From NCBI RefSeq assembly GCF_002056295.1, contig NZ_CP020100.1:1511501-1575500 (forward strand): a stretch of DNA of 64,000 nucleotides, in the 5' to 3' direction. The translations under genes were made by a program, and so were the position numbers. Origin of the DNA: Halopseudomonas phragmitis (GTDB lineage Bacteria; Pseudomonadota; Gammaproteobacteria; Pseudomonadales; Pseudomonadaceae). The notes below the pieces were generated by a model. It was given only the letters and a program-made list of their open reading frames with translations, was not told the origin of the DNA and ran no database searches. The stretch's first letter is position 1. Every line of letters begins with the position of its first letter. This document shows, piece after piece, positions 49,823-59,017 of this stretch.

Positions 49823-50941
49823 ATGCATGTTGGTGTGCCCAAGGAAATCAAGAACCATGAGTACCGGGTCGGCCTGACGCCCCAGGCAGTAATGGAGCTG
49901 GTACGCCATGGTCATCAGGTCAGTGTCGAGCGTGATGCCGGCCAGGCCATCGGTTTTGACAATGCGGCCTATCAGGCCGCGGGGGCGAAGCTGGTGAGTG
50001 CTGAACAGGTCTTTGCCGAAGCCGATCTGATCGTCAAGGTCAAGGAGCCTCAGGCCGAAGAGCGGGCCCGGTTGCGCCCTGGCCAGGTATTATTCACTTA
50101 CCTGCATCTGGCGCCAGACCGGGCCCAGACCGAAGATCTGCTGGCCAGCGGGGCAACCTGCATCGCCTATGAAACCGTGACCGATGCTCAGGGGCGTCTG
50201 CCATTGCTGGCACCAATGTCTGAGGTAGCAGGGCGCATGGCGATTCAGGCCGGGGCCAGTTGCCTGGAAAAGGCCCGAGGTGGACGGGGCGTCTTACTGG
50301 GTGGAGTGCCCGGGGTGCCGCGTGGCAAGGTCGTAATTTTGGGCGGTGGTGTGGTGGGCGCCAATGCCCTGGCCATGGCGGTCGGTATTGGAGCCGATGT
50401 CAGCGTGCTGGACAAGAACCCCGATGTGCTGCGGCGGCTTGATGCTCAGTATGGCAACCGCATTACCACCTTGTACTCCACCGCATCAGTCGTTGAAGAA
50501 CAGCTGTGCGGCGCTGACCTGGTGGTGGGGGCGGTGCTGATCCCGGGGGCAGCGGCGCCCAAGCTGATCAGTGCTGAACTGGTGCGGCGAATGCAGCCGG
50601 GTGCGGTGCTGGTGGATGTTGCCATTGACCAGGGTGGCTGCGCCGAAACCTCACGTCCGACCACGCATGCCGATCCGACTTATGTGGTTGATGAAGTGGT
50701 GCACTACTGTGTGGCCAATATGCCTGGGGCTGTGGCACGGACCTCGACCCAAGCACTCAACAATGCCACCTTGCCGTTTGTTCTGGCCTTGGCCAATAAG
50801 GGGGCCAGGCAGGCCCTTGGCGATGATCCGCACCTGCTCAACGGTCTCAATGTCTGCGCCGGGCAGCTGACCAACGCCAGCGTGGCTGAGGCGCTGGGGT
50901 TGCCGGTGCAAGCCCTTGAGCAGGCCCTGGCCGGGCTTTGA
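49823..50941 (+). CDS. ald: Alanine dehydrogenase
   Basis: Ald interconverts L-alanine and pyruvate plus ammonia with NAD. The 372-residue protein opens with the typical [20 protein letters not shown], has LIVKVKEPQ with the catalytic lysine, [10 protein letters not shown] with the active-site histidine, and the NAD-binding [24 protein letters not shown], then [10 protein letters not shown]. The ATG at 49823 follows TGAGGAG by 8 bases; a GTG three codons earlier overlaps that ribosome site. The upstream 107 bases are strongly AT-rich compared with the rest of the window, which suits a regulated promoter. No ald regulator gene of the BkdR/Lrp type is adjacent. Confidence 0.95.
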   Translation: MHVGVPKEIKNHEYRVGLTPQAVMELVRHGHQVSVERDAGQAIGFDNAAYQAAGAKLVSAEQVFAEADLIVKVKEPQAEERARLRPGQVLFTYLHLAPDRAQTEDLLASGATCIAYETVTDAQGRLPLLAPMSEVAGRMAIQAGASCLEKARGGRGVLLGGVPGVPRGKVVILGGGVVGANALAMAVGIGADVSVLDKNPDVLRRLDAQYGNRITTLYSTASVVEEQLCGADLVVGAVLIPGAAAPKLISAELVRRMQPGAVLVDVAIDQGGCAETSRPTTHADPTYVVDEVVHYCVANMPGAVARTSTQALNNATLPFVLALANKGARQALGDDPHLLNGLNVCAGQLTNASVAEALGLPVQALEQALAGL

Positions 50942-51018
50942 TCTGCATCAGTATGGTGCGGTCGACCGTTGGCTAAACTGAGTCCGGTTAGCCGCATCAT
51001 CAGGTTGGGAGTCATGCC

Positions 51019-51345
51019 ATGTCCGATACCACCTTGAGCCGTTTGCAACGGCTGCACGATGACTATGCCGCGCGTAGCAGTGCGCTGCGCAGGGACTTGG
51101 CTGCGCGCTACTCCAGCGATACGGCCGAACAGGCTCAGGAGCGTGAGAATGACGAGGTCATGGAAGCCTTGCTGGCCGAGTCCAGTGAACTTCAGCGCCG
51201 AGTGGCGCTAGCGATCGAGCGCTATAAGCAGGGCGAATATGGTATCTGCCAGCGTTGCGGTGAAGCCATAGCTCCGGCCCGGTTGGAAGCCTTGCCTGCG
51301 GCCGAATACTGCATCGGTTGTGCCGATCTGGCCGAGCGTCAGTGA
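51019..51345 (+). CDS. DksA/TraR-family zinc-finger protein
   Basis: This 108-residue protein has a long helical N-terminal part and a C-terminal four-cysteine zinc finger, CQRCG with CIGCADL, spaced as in the DksA/TraR family. Members bind in the RNA polymerase secondary channel or act in related roles. It is shorter than DksA (about 150 residues), and the coiled-coil tip acidic pair typical of DksA is not obvious, so it is a paralogue and not the main DksA. It lies after ald on the same strand. Its stop overlaps the convergent acyltransferase gene's stop by 7 bases. Confidence 0.83.
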   Translation: MSDTTLSRLQRLHDDYAARSSALRRDLAARYSSDTAEQAQERENDEVMEALLAESSELQRRVALAIERYKQGEYGICQRCGEAIAPARLEALPAAEYCIGCADLAERQ

Positions 51346-52229
51346 CGCTCGGCACGTAATTGTTCAAGGCGCCGATCCTTGTCCTGCCATAGTTGGTTGA
51401 CCCAGTCCTGGAACTGCTGGCGAAACTGCGGATCGTTTGCATAGTCGCCCTTGAACAGCTCTGTGGGTACATCCAGGCCGCGAATATCCACCACCACCCG
51501 TTCAACCCGGCCGCTAACCAAAGCCCAGAAGCCCGGCGGCTTGCCTTCGGGATAGAGGATGGTGACATCCAGCAGTGACTTCATCTGTTCGCCCAGTGCG
51601 GCCATGACGAAGGCAATTCCACCAGACTTGGGTTTGAGCAGGTGCTGGTAGGGCGATTGCTGGGCAGCATGTTTGGCTGGAGTAAAACGGGTCCCTTCCA
51701 AGTAGTTGACCACGGTCACCGGGATCGAATGAAACTTTTCGCAGGCGCGCTTGGTGATTTCCAGATCCTTGCCGGCATCTTCCGGGTGTTTGGCCAGATG
51801 CGCCTTGCTGTAACGCTTCATGAACGGGTAATCAAGCGCCCAGAAAGCCAGTCCCAGAAAGGGCACCCAGATCAGTTCTTTTTTGAGGAAGAACTTGAAG
51901 TACGGCGTCTTGCGATTGAAAGCTTGAACCAGAGCCGGGATGTCGACCCAGGACTGGTGGTTGCTGATCACCAGATAGGAGTGGTTGCTTTCCAGCGGCG
52001 TGTCACAGCGGATATCCCAGTGGGTTGGGGTCATGAGGGCAAAGATCAGTTTGTTGAGTTCGGCCCAGGTTTCGGCGATCCACATGATCCAGCGCGAGCA
52101 GAAGCGGCGGCTGGCAGGGTGAGGCACGAGAGCCTTGATGATTCCAAGTATCAGCATTGGGCCAATGCCGATCAGGGTATTGAGCAGGATCAGCAGGCAG
52201 GTGAGTACGCCGGTCAACCAATGGGGCAT
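51339..52229 (-). CDS. Acyltransferase, PlsC superfamily (YihG-like)
   Basis: This 296-residue inner-membrane protein has an N-terminal helix (residues 7-35) and an acyltransferase fold with the HX4D motif NHQSWVD at residues 90-96 and the later EGTRFTP motif. It resembles YihG-type acyltransferases, which act on lysophospholipids. The frame is open to 52517, but the ATG at 52229 has AAAGGAA upstream and starts the membrane segment, so I use it. It is divergent from an Lnt-like gene, with about 150 bases between starts; both deal with acyl chains, which may be meaningful. Confidence 0.87.
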   Translation of the reverse strand: MPHWLTGVLTCLLILLNTLIGIGPMLILGIIKALVPHPASRRFCSRWIMWIAETWAELNKLIFALMTPTHWDIRCDTPLESNHSYLVISNHQSWVDIPALVQAFNRKTPYFKFFLKKELIWVPFLGLAFWALDYPFMKRYSKAHLAKHPEDAGKDLEITKRACEKFHSIPVTVVNYLEGTRFTPAKHAAQQSPYQHLLKPKSGGIAFVMAALGEQMKSLLDVTILYPEGKPPGFWALVSGRVERVVVDIRGLDVPTELFKGDYANDPQFRQQFQDWVNQLWQDKDRRLEQLRAERH

Positions 52230-52379
52230 GTAAAACAGTTCCTTTCTTGCGGCCGAGCTTGCAAGCATAATGATTTTTCGCCTGGGTGACAGTTGAAATG
52301 CAAGTGCATTCACCCGAACAGGGGATTGCGGCAGGTGGCGGTCACTTCTAGCCTGACATGCCGCCAACAGGAGCTGTAC

Positions 52380-54017
52380 ATGTCTTCTCTTGAGCCGACA
52401 CCTGGCCCCGTGTTCGAGCTTTCCAGGCCCGTCCTGAGGCGGCGGGGCGTTGTTTGGCGCTTTCTGCTGTCCGGGCTGAGTGCCGTACTGCTGTTTCTTC
52501 CCTGGTTGTATCCGCAACTGTTCTGGTTGGCCTGGCTGGGCTGGATCCCGCTGCTGTGGGCGCTGGACGACAGCCGACCGGGGCTGGCGCTGTTGCTGGG
52601 CTGGTTCGCCGGCACGCTGTATTTCGCCGGGACCTGCTACTGGATGATCGATTTCGCCATCAATCTCAAGGGCTTGAGCTGGTTGTCCAGCATGGGGCTG
52701 GCGATGTTGTTCTGGCTGTATTCCGGGCTGCTACTGGGGTTGGCCGGCCTCTTGTATCGCTACCTGTCGCAGCAACTGCCAGCCTGGGATGTGTTGAACT
52801 TTCCGTTGGCTTTCGTGAGCCTTACGGTACTTTACCCAGCCCTGTTCGAAACCAACTTCGCGGAAACCCAGACCGAGTTTTTGCTGGGCCTGCAAGGTGT
52901 TGCAGTGTTCGGGGCCAAGGGCATGGATCTGGCCATGCTGTTGTTTGCCGTGCTGGTTTATCGATTGTGGCGGCCGCTACCACAGTATGCCCGCCTGGCA
53001 ACCCGGCTGCAGATCGGTGGCTGGAGTTTGCTGGCGGCCTGGATGCTGTACGGCGTACTGAGCCTCGACCTTTGGGATCAGCGGGTGGAAGGGTGGGAGA
53101 CTCGGCGCATTGGCCTGGTGCAACCCAATGACCCGCCCAGCATCGAGATTCCACCGCCGGCACCAGGCTTTAGCCGCGAATTTCCTGAAGAAATGGCCGC
53201 CACGGCGCGCTTGCAGCAGGCCGGTGCCGAGTGGGTGGTGTGGCCGGAGGCGCGCTACAAGGGTTGGTTCGAACTGTACAGCGTCAGAGAGGCCTGGGCC
53301 CGGCAGTTGTCCGAGTGGCAGTTGCCGCTGATTTTTCATGATGTGGAACGGCGTTGGGTCAACAGTCGGCAGGTCAGTTTCAACAGCATGGTGCTGCTGG
53401 GGGCGGACGGTGAGCAGCAGGGCTTTTACCGCAAGATGCTGCGTATGCCCTTTGGCGAGTATCTGCCGGAGTTTTTTCAGTTGCCTGGCCTGCGCCATCT
53501 TTCCGAGTTTTTTCTGGGTGAGTTTCTGCGGCCGTTGCGAGCCGGGCAGAGTCACTCTGTGTTTGAGCTGGACGGCATGCGCATAGTGCCGAAGATTTGC
53601 TATGAGGCGGCCTTCCCGCGTTTTAATGCCCAGGCGGTGGGGGCCGATAGCGCCGGCAAACTACTGTTGTTCGTCTCACAGGACAACTGGTTTGGCGAAA
53701 CTAATCAACCTTTCCAGCACCGCGCCATGTCGATCGTGCGGGCGGTGGAAAACCGTGTGCCTATGGTGCACCTGATCAATAACGGCCCTTCGGTCGCGGC
53801 ATCGCCACAGGGGCGGGTAGTGGCCGGCACCGAAGCATTCACCCGGGCGGAGTTGTTGGTCGATCTGCCGTTTTCACCCGTCAGTGGCGGGAGCCTGTTC
53901 AGCCGTTATCCTTGGCTGACGGAGAGTTTTTTGCTGGCGGGGCTGGCCTTGTTGCTGCTGGCTGCCGGCCTACGCCGCTATCGTTACGGTCCGTGTGAGG
54001 CCTCTGCTTCCAACTGA
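52380..54017 (+). CDS. Apolipoprotein N-acyltransferase-like protein
   Basis: This 545-residue membrane protein has N-terminal helices (residues 28-250), a carbon-nitrogen hydrolase domain and a final C-terminal helix. The Lnt catalytic triad is readable: Glu in WPEARYKGW, Lys in FYRKMLRMPFGEYLP and Cys in PKICYEAAFPR. It is therefore likely to move an acyl chain, like Lnt. Pseudomonads carry their main lnt elsewhere beside corC, so this is probably a second enzyme. ACAGGAG precedes the ATG. It faces the Sel1-like gene, and their 3' ends overlap by 34 bases. Confidence 0.85.
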   Translation: MSSLEPTPGPVFELSRPVLRRRGVVWRFLLSGLSAVLLFLPWLYPQLFWLAWLGWIPLLWALDDSRPGLALLLGWFAGTLYFAGTCYWMIDFAINLKGLSWLSSMGLAMLFWLYSGLLLGLAGLLYRYLSQQLPAWDVLNFPLAFVSLTVLYPALFETNFAETQTEFLLGLQGVAVFGAKGMDLAMLLFAVLVYRLWRPLPQYARLATRLQIGGWSLLAAWMLYGVLSLDLWDQRVEGWETRRIGLVQPNDPPSIEIPPPAPGFSREFPEEMAATARLQQAGAEWVVWPEARYKGWFELYSVREAWARQLSEWQLPLIFHDVERRWVNSRQVSFNSMVLLGADGEQQGFYRKMLRMPFGEYLPEFFQLPGLRHLSEFFLGEFLRPLRAGQSHSVFELDGMRIVPKICYEAAFPRFNAQAVGADSAGKLLLFVSQDNWFGETNQPFQHRAMSIVRAVENRVPMVHLINNGPSVAASPQGRVVAGTEAFTRAELLVDLPFSPVSGGSLFSRYPWLTESFLLAGLALLLLAAGLRRYRYGPCEASASN

Positions 54018-54544
54018 TGCAGAAACAACCGGGCGGTCGGCTGGCCAGCCTCGGCGGCCCGGCGAATCAGCGCCAGCCCGGTTTCCAGTCGCTCGTGGTC
54101 ATAGTCACGCTTGCCCAGCTCCCACAAGGCATCTGGGTTGTTGCCTTCGGCGGCCCGTTCATACCAGTGTTGAGCCAAGCTCAGGTCTTCTTCGACACCC
54201 TGACCCAGGTCATAGGCTTTACCCACCTCATACTGAGCGATTGGGTCACCAGCTTCGGCAGCGCGCAGATACCACTGGAAGGCCAGAGCATGATCCATGG
54301 GCACGCCCTGGCCCAGCGCGTGCATGTTGGCGACATTGAGCATGCCCTGCCGGTTGCCGGCTTCGGCCAGCGCCAGGTAGCGGCTGTAGGCCAGTTCGTA
54401 GTCGCCCATTTTATAGACGGCGTAGGCTTCGAGCGCCTGAATCATTTCACGCCCAACCCGCGCCTGATCATCTTCGGCGATTACGGGTGACGGGCCCATA
54501 AGGGCACCGCAGAGAACCAGCAGTAAATACAGGCGACGCGACAT
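53984..54544 (-). CDS. Secreted Sel1-like repeat protein
   Basis: This 186-residue protein has a signal peptide, MSRRLYLLLVLCGALMGPSPVIA, and then about three or four Sel1-like (TPR-type) repeats. Typical phrases are MLNVANMHALGQGVPMDHALAFQWYLRAAEAG, IAQYEVGKAYDLGQGVEEDLSLAQHWYERAAEG and a shorter last unit. Such proteins mediate protein contacts in the periplasm. The frame continues far upstream on the minus strand through the next gene, but the ATG at 54544 opens the signal peptide and is chosen. Its 3' end overlaps the Lnt-like gene by 34 bases. Confidence 0.83.
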   Translation of the reverse strand: MSRRLYLLLVLCGALMGPSPVIAEDDQARVGREMIQALEAYAVYKMGDYELAYSRYLALAEAGNRQGMLNVANMHALGQGVPMDHALAFQWYLRAAEAGDPIAQYEVGKAYDLGQGVEEDLSLAQHWYERAAEGNNPDALWELGKRDYDHERLETGLALIRRAAEAGQPTARLFLHQLEAEASHGP

Positions 54545-54625
54545 AGTGGGCTCCCGCGAGCAAGGGCAGAGTGGAGTCAGCCTAGCAGGGGCAGGCAGGT
54601 GGGTCGCTAGCACCAAGGTGGGGAT

Positions 54626-54708
54626 CGTTCGGCACTTTGGTCCTGTCAGGTTGATAAAAACATCAACATTTTCTGACTCAGGGCGTAAAATCGACGCTTT
54701 GCCGAACG
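54626..54708. repeat. Nested inverted repeats between divergent genes
   Basis: Outer arms CGTTCGGCA (54626-54634) and TGCCGAACG (54700-54708) are perfect. Inside lie GTCAG with CTGAC (54645-54649, 54673-54677) and GTTGAT with ATCAAC (54650-54655, 54662-54667) around AAAAAC. The block ends 19 bases before the YebC-like start. It may hold operators or a leader fold. Confidence 0.5.
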
Positions 54709-54727
54709 ACCATACGGAAGAGCACCC

Positions 54728-55444
54728 ATGGGCCGCGCCTATCAGAACCGCAAAGAATCCATGGCCAAAACGGCCGACATGAAAACCAAGCTTTACAGCA
54801 AATACGCTCGCGAGATCTATGTCAGCGCCAAGTCTGGCGGCATCGACCCGGCGGGCAACCTGACCCTGCGAGGCCTGATCGAGCGGGCCAAGAAGGATCA
54901 GGTGCCAGCGCATGTGATCGACAAGGCCATCGACAAGGCCAAGGGCTCCGGCGGCGAGGACTTCGCACTGGCTCGTTATGAAGGGTTTGGACCGGGCAAC
55001 TGCATGGTCATCGTCGACTGCCTGACCGACAACCCCAACCGAACCATTGCCGATGTACGTCACTGCTTTACCAAGACCAAGTGCAAACTGGGTACTTCGG
55101 GCAGTGTCAGCCACATGTTCGATCATTGCGCGATCTTCGCCTTCAAGGCTGATGATGAAGAGGCGGTACTGGAAGCGCTGATGATGGCGGATGTCGATGT
55201 GACCGATATCGAGAATGAAGGCGGGCAGATTACCGTCTTTACTCCCAATACCGAGTATGCCAAGGCCAAGCAGGCATTGACCGAGGCCTTGGGCGATATC
55301 GATTTCATTGTTGATGAAATTCAGTTCCTGCCGCAGACCAGCACCAAAATTGAAGGTGATGATCTGGCAATGTTCGACAAGTTCCTCGATATGCTCAACG
55401 ACCTGGACGACGTGCAGAACGTTTACCACAACGCTGAGTTTTGA
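54728..55444 (+). CDS. YebC/TACO1-family protein (YeeN-like)
   Basis: This 238-residue protein belongs to the YebC family. The N-terminus differs from classical YebC, opening [38 protein letters not shown], which marks the YeeN-like branch. Other family phrases are [60 protein letters not shown], and [13 protein letters not shown]. YebC proteins were first seen as transcription factors; some relatives are now linked to relief of ribosome stalling at proline runs. Which applies here is open. A nested inverted repeat lies upstream. The gene is not next to ruvC. Confidence 0.9.
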   Translation: MGRAYQNRKESMAKTADMKTKLYSKYAREIYVSAKSGGIDPAGNLTLRGLIERAKKDQVPAHVIDKAIDKAKGSGGEDFALARYEGFGPGNCMVIVDCLTDNPNRTIADVRHCFTKTKCKLGTSGSVSHMFDHCAIFAFKADDEEAVLEALMMADVDVTDIENEGGQITVFTPNTEYAKAKQALTEALGDIDFIVDEIQFLPQTSTKIEGDDLAMFDKFLDMLNDLDDVQNVYHNAEF

Positions 55445-55451
55445 GGTCGGT

Positions 55452-55501
55452 AGCGGCCGGCCCATGAGCCTTGGGTAAAAGGTTTCTCAGAGCCGGCCGC
55501 T
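55452..55501. terminator. Inverted repeat between convergent yebC-like and DUF393 genes
   Basis: AGCGGCCGGC (55452-55461) and GCCGGCCGCT (55492-55501) pair perfectly over 10 bases around a 30-base loop. The right arm runs into the last codons of the DUF393 gene. It may end both transcripts; no strong T-run is seen. Confidence 0.4.
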
Positions 55502-55858
55502 CCGCTCCAACCGCCGCGCTACCCAGCGCCGATAGGCCCATGACAGCAGTGGCCGCAGTCCCGGCAGGGCGATCAGCCAGGCCAGTGGTCGCAGCGTGCG
55601 TACTCGTGACATCAGCACGATATAGGCATCCAGTTCCCGGTGTATGTGGCCACAGCCATCGCGCACATGCAGCTCCAACAAGGCCCGGCGTGGGTCGATG
55701 CCGAGGCTGCGCAACTCTTCATCCCGGCCAGTGATATCCAGCCAGAGCACGTCCTTGCCGGTTTTGCCGGCCAGCCATTCATAGCGTCGGCGGTCGCCCA
55801 CGCAGCGCGGGCAGGCACCGTCGTAGAACACGGTCAAGGGGCCTGGGGTGGATAGCAT
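55487..55858 (-). CDS. DUF393 (DCC family) thiol-disulfide oxidoreductase-like protein
   Basis: This 123-residue protein belongs to the DUF393 or DCC family, small thioredoxin-like proteins named for their opening motif. The motif is YDGACPRCVGDRRRYEW near residue 11, with two cysteines in a C-x2-C pattern that could do redox chemistry. The end of the protein is Arg-rich. I start at the ATG at 55858, which has GGGAGG upstream, over a longer frame that starts eight residues earlier. Family members are poorly characterised, and no neighbour points to a partner. Confidence 0.82.
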   Translation of the reverse strand: MLSTPGPLTVFYDGACPRCVGDRRRYEWLAGKTGKDVLWLDITGRDEELRSLGIDPRRALLELHVRDGCGHIHRELDAYIVLMSRVRTLRPLAWLIALPGLRPLLSWAYRRWVARRLERSGRL

Positions 55859-55916
55859 GTGGTACCTCCCGACTCCGGCCATGTCTGAAGTATAGGCCGG
55901 GTCGGGAGGGGGGGGC

Positions 55917-57815
55917 TCAGTCGTGGTAGTCGCGGAAGTGCACCGACACCGAGCGCACCTGGCTGGAAGGCCAGTTAGGTACGTTGATCTGCTGTTGACT
56001 GCCGGTACCCCGGCGTGAGATCAACTCAATGGCGATTACATCATCCGGCTCGGCCGCCGCCGGCAGGAACAGGTCCAGACCAGACATGAACGGAATGGCG
56101 TGGAAGACCGGGTCGGCAAAACCCAGGTTGCTTACGCCATCGCTGTTGCGGTCATGCAGGAAGATGTTACTCAGGCGCTGGAGCAGCGGTCCGGTCTGGG
56201 CAGTGATCACGTTGGTGCCATTGACTCGCAGCACATCGTTGCGCTCACCCTGATCCCCCCAGAGTTCCATGTCACGACTGATGCTCAGGTTGGTGTGGTT
56301 CGGGCTGCGGTGCAGCAGAGCGCCGACTCCGGTTCCTGGCGCTGAGGTGTTCAGCCGAATCTGGTGGTTATCCTGCAGGTAAGGCTCGCGGTAGAAGTAG
56401 TGGTCAGCATTGGCGACTCCGGGGCGACGCAGTACGAATTCATAGCTGCCACCCTTGTTGATTCGCATAGGGCCCCAGTGACCATCCTCGCTGATCGGCT
56501 GGCTGTGATCAGGCTGACTGCCCAGGGGGCGTCCGGTGGCGGGGTCGACCTCGCTGATTTCCAGCACGGTACCTACTGCTCCGACATTGGCCGGGAAGAT
56601 GTTGGCCCGTCCGGAAATCCATACATGATCACCGTCAGCTTCGGGAATCCGGGTTGTCGCTGGGGCGTTGTCAGCATTGAAGAACCGATACATCCGGGCG
56701 AAGGAGTCGGCTGCTGTGGCCACCTCGATATGACCGACCGGGTCCTCCACACTGGGGTAGACGTTTTCGGCACCGACCACTTCACGATCGACATACTGTC
56801 CCCAGAGTACCAGGGTCGGAACACCTCCGGGCGGGCTGTCGCCTTCACGACCATCCAGGTTGACATAGCGGTGCACCTTGGCGGCGCGCTCCGGATCGCT
56901 GAGGTAGATACGGCTGACTTCGGTACCCATTGAATGGCCCATCAGGTTGACCTGATCGGCACCGGTGCTGAGCAGCAGGGCATCAATGGCGGCGTCGAGC
57001 TGAACCGTGGTCTGGACGAAGTCCGGCGGGCTGGTGTTGTACTCGTAGGTTGCCAGATAGCTGCGTGGATAGCCGTTGGCGATGAAGCGTTGTGCCTGTG
57101 ATTCGAACTGCGAGGCAGAGCCAGCGCCACCATGGACGAACAGGATCGGGCGTTTGTCCAGAGTCAGATCACCGTTCTGCACAGCCAGCGAGTCCTGGAG
57201 GTGTTGCCAGGCCTGATTTGCCGAGCGCAGTCCCCGGTTTTTACCTTGTGCGTTCTCGGCGAAAACGGCGGCATCGTTGAGTTGGGCCAGCAGCCCGTCG
57301 TTGGCGCTCATCAGCGTTTCGAAGGCGGCGGTGTCGGCGAAGTCCAGGTGAAAGCCGGGAGTGCTTTCTGCGTAAGCCTCGATGACCTCAATCAGTGCTG
57401 TGCTGAGCTGGATACCGTTGCTGAGGTTGCCATCGGCATCCAGGCTCTGCAGGAATCGGGACAGGTTGAGTACCGCAGGATCAGAGCTGTCCGCAGCATC
57501 TTCGACCAGCTCCAGCGGTGTCAGAACCGCCTGACCCGGAGCGGTGCCCAGGTCGATTCCGCCAATGCTGAAACGAACGGTTTCCCCGCTCTGATAGCGG
57601 AAGTTGCCCTGCTCGTCGGTTGTTCCGTTCTGAGTAGCGGTTTCATAGCTCAGACCGGTTACCGGACTGTCGATGAATACGCCCTGATGGACGGTGGCGC
57701 TGCGGTTGCTGGAACCCGAGCTGGAAAGGCAGCCGCTACCGATGACGGCCGTCAGACCCAGCAGGGGGAAAGCCCAGTAACGTCGAATGACGGCGGGCTG
57801 GGGGAACGTTTTCAT
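55917..57815 (-). CDS. Lipase-like alpha/beta hydrolase, probable lipoprotein
   Basis: This 632-residue exported protein has a signal peptide with a lipoprotein-like end, VIGSGC (Cys 29; the lipobox is imperfect), followed by a Ser-rich linker. Residues 42-100 resemble a repeat found in marine bacterial surface lipoproteins (GVFIDSPVTGLSYET...DEQGNFRYQSGETVRFSIG). The hydrolase domain begins near residue 220 with RPILFVHGGAGSASQFE, has the nucleophile elbow GHSMG with Ser 295 and a later His in DHVWISGR. After about residue 430 the rest is beta-rich with no motif I can name. It is likely an esterase or lipase; the substrate is unknown. Confidence 0.78.
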   Translation of the reverse strand: MKTFPQPAVIRRYWAFPLLGLTAVIGSGCLSSSGSSNRSATVHQGVFIDSPVTGLSYETATQNGTTDEQGNFRYQSGETVRFSIGGIDLGTAPGQAVLTPLELVEDAADSSDPAVLNLSRFLQSLDADGNLSNGIQLSTALIEVIEAYAESTPGFHLDFADTAAFETLMSANDGLLAQLNDAAVFAENAQGKNRGLRSANQAWQHLQDSLAVQNGDLTLDKRPILFVHGGAGSASQFESQAQRFIANGYPRSYLATYEYNTSPPDFVQTTVQLDAAIDALLLSTGADQVNLMGHSMGTEVSRIYLSDPERAAKVHRYVNLDGREGDSPPGGVPTLVLWGQYVDREVVGAENVYPSVEDPVGHIEVATAADSFARMYRFFNADNAPATTRIPEADGDHVWISGRANIFPANVGAVGTVLEISEVDPATGRPLGSQPDHSQPISEDGHWGPMRINKGGSYEFVLRRPGVANADHYFYREPYLQDNHQIRLNTSAPGTGVGALLHRSPNHTNLSISRDMELWGDQGERNDVLRVNGTNVITAQTGPLLQRLSNIFLHDRNSDGVSNLGFADPVFHAIPFMSGLDLFLPAAAEPDDVIAIELISRRGTGSQQQINVPNWPSSQVRSVSVHFRDYHD

Positions 57816-57988
57816 GCATGACCTCATTGTTTTTAGAGTTTGTGCTGATCGAACGGCCATGAGCCGCCTGAATCATATGGCATGAGTGTATTGCTGTGAG
57901 GCAATTTTTCTATATAGCCCAAATAGGTTATCCGCGGCGGGGTTTTCACGTCAATAAAAAACGAATGTTCATTCAATATTAAGGCGGG

Positions 57989-59017
57989 CTATTCTGCGCT
58001 GGTGGCAGTAACTGGTTGGCGGGACAACTGCCAGAAGCTTGATGGGGAGCGGCAGGCGCCATAGATGAACGGCGGACGCTGGGTGGGTAGGCTATAGATC
58101 AGGTCGGTGAACCACAGGCAATGGTTTGCACTGCTGTCGGGCTGGTGGTAGCGAGCTGGCGCGCTGAAGAACTGCCGAACATCCTGCAGCATCTCGCTGT
58201 GCCAGAGCTGAAGGGCAGTTTCGCCATCCCCTTGCGGGCTGTCAAAGCGCGGGTGGAATTGCCAGATCAGGGCAGAGTGAGGCTGGTAGGCCTGGGCTGT
58301 GGAGCGCAGCCAGGGGTGGGGCCAGTAGTCGGCCAGGCGCGACCTGCTGTCACCGAGTCTGAGATGCGCCTGCCAGTGGCCGTGTGTACCGCTGACCAGC
58401 AGTTTCCAGTTGCGTGGCGAGAATGGCTGAGGCCAGACGCTGACTTGAGCGGCCTCTGCCTGCTGCTGAGCGAATGCCTGGGCCAGCTCCAGCGCCTGCT
58501 GCTTGTACTGTATGCTCCAGATAAGCCACAGCACCAACGGGGCGGCGCCCAGCCAGCCGGCATGTGGCCAGCGCCAGCACAGTAGCAGTGCGGTCAGGGC
58601 CAGGGCGGAAAACCAGGGATCGATAACAAAGATCCAGGCCAGCGAGGTGCGCCAATCGCTCAATGGCCAGAAGAGTTGCAGATCCCAGGCGGTGATCAGG
58701 TCGGCAGCGATATGCAGCCCCAGTCCCAGAGCGCAACCCAGATACAGCAGCCATCCATTCTGCTTGCGGCCTCCCAGCAGATACAGTGTCACGCTGAGCA
58801 GCAAGGCCCAGAGCGGCAGCATGAGTAGCGAGTGGGTAAAGCTGCGGTGCCAATAGGCGTGAAACTGTAGCGGATCAAGCAAAAACCATAAGTAATCGAT
58901 GTCCGGGAACAACCCACCCAGGGCGCCTGCGGCCAGGCTCCAGCGTCGTGGCAGGCGCTGTGCGATGAGCGTGCGTGCGCCCAGTGCTCCGATCACCGCA
59001 TGGGTCAGGGTATCCAC
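57989..59017 (-). CDS. DUF457 membrane-bound metal-dependent hydrolase-like protein (YdjM-like)
   Basis: This 342-residue protein has several membrane helices in its first 170 residues and resembles the DUF457/YdjM group of putative metal-dependent hydrolases. Conserved histidines and acidic residues are visible in MDTLTHAVIGALGARTL, GGLFPDIDYLWFLLDPLQFHAYWHRSFTHSLL and GLGLHIAADLITAWDLQLFWP. The C-terminal 150 residues look soluble and less conserved. It begins with GTG at 59017, overlapping the TetR-type regulator stop by one base, so the pair is co-transcribed. Whether it is catalytic is unproven. Confidence 0.82.
   Translation of the reverse strand: MDTLTHAVIGALGARTLIAQRLPRRWSLAAGALGGLFPDIDYLWFLLDPLQFHAYWHRSFTHSLLMLPLWALLLSVTLYLLGGRKQNGWLLYLGCALGLGLHIAADLITAWDLQLFWPLSDWRTSLAWIFVIDPWFSALALTALLLCWRWPHAGWLGAAPLVLWLIWSIQYKQQALELAQAFAQQQAEAAQVSVWPQPFSPRNWKLLVSGTHGHWQAHLRLGDSRSRLADYWPHPWLRSTAQAYQPHSALIWQFHPRFDSPQGDGETALQLWHSEMLQDVRQFFSAPARYHQPDSSANHCLWFTDLIYSLPTQRPPFIYGACRSPSSFWQLSRQPVTATSAE

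Noticed and set aside
54545-55465. N-terminal extension of the Sel1-like gene through the YebC-like gene
   Set aside because: The extension runs antisense to a well-conserved gene, and the ATG at 54544 begins a clear signal peptide.
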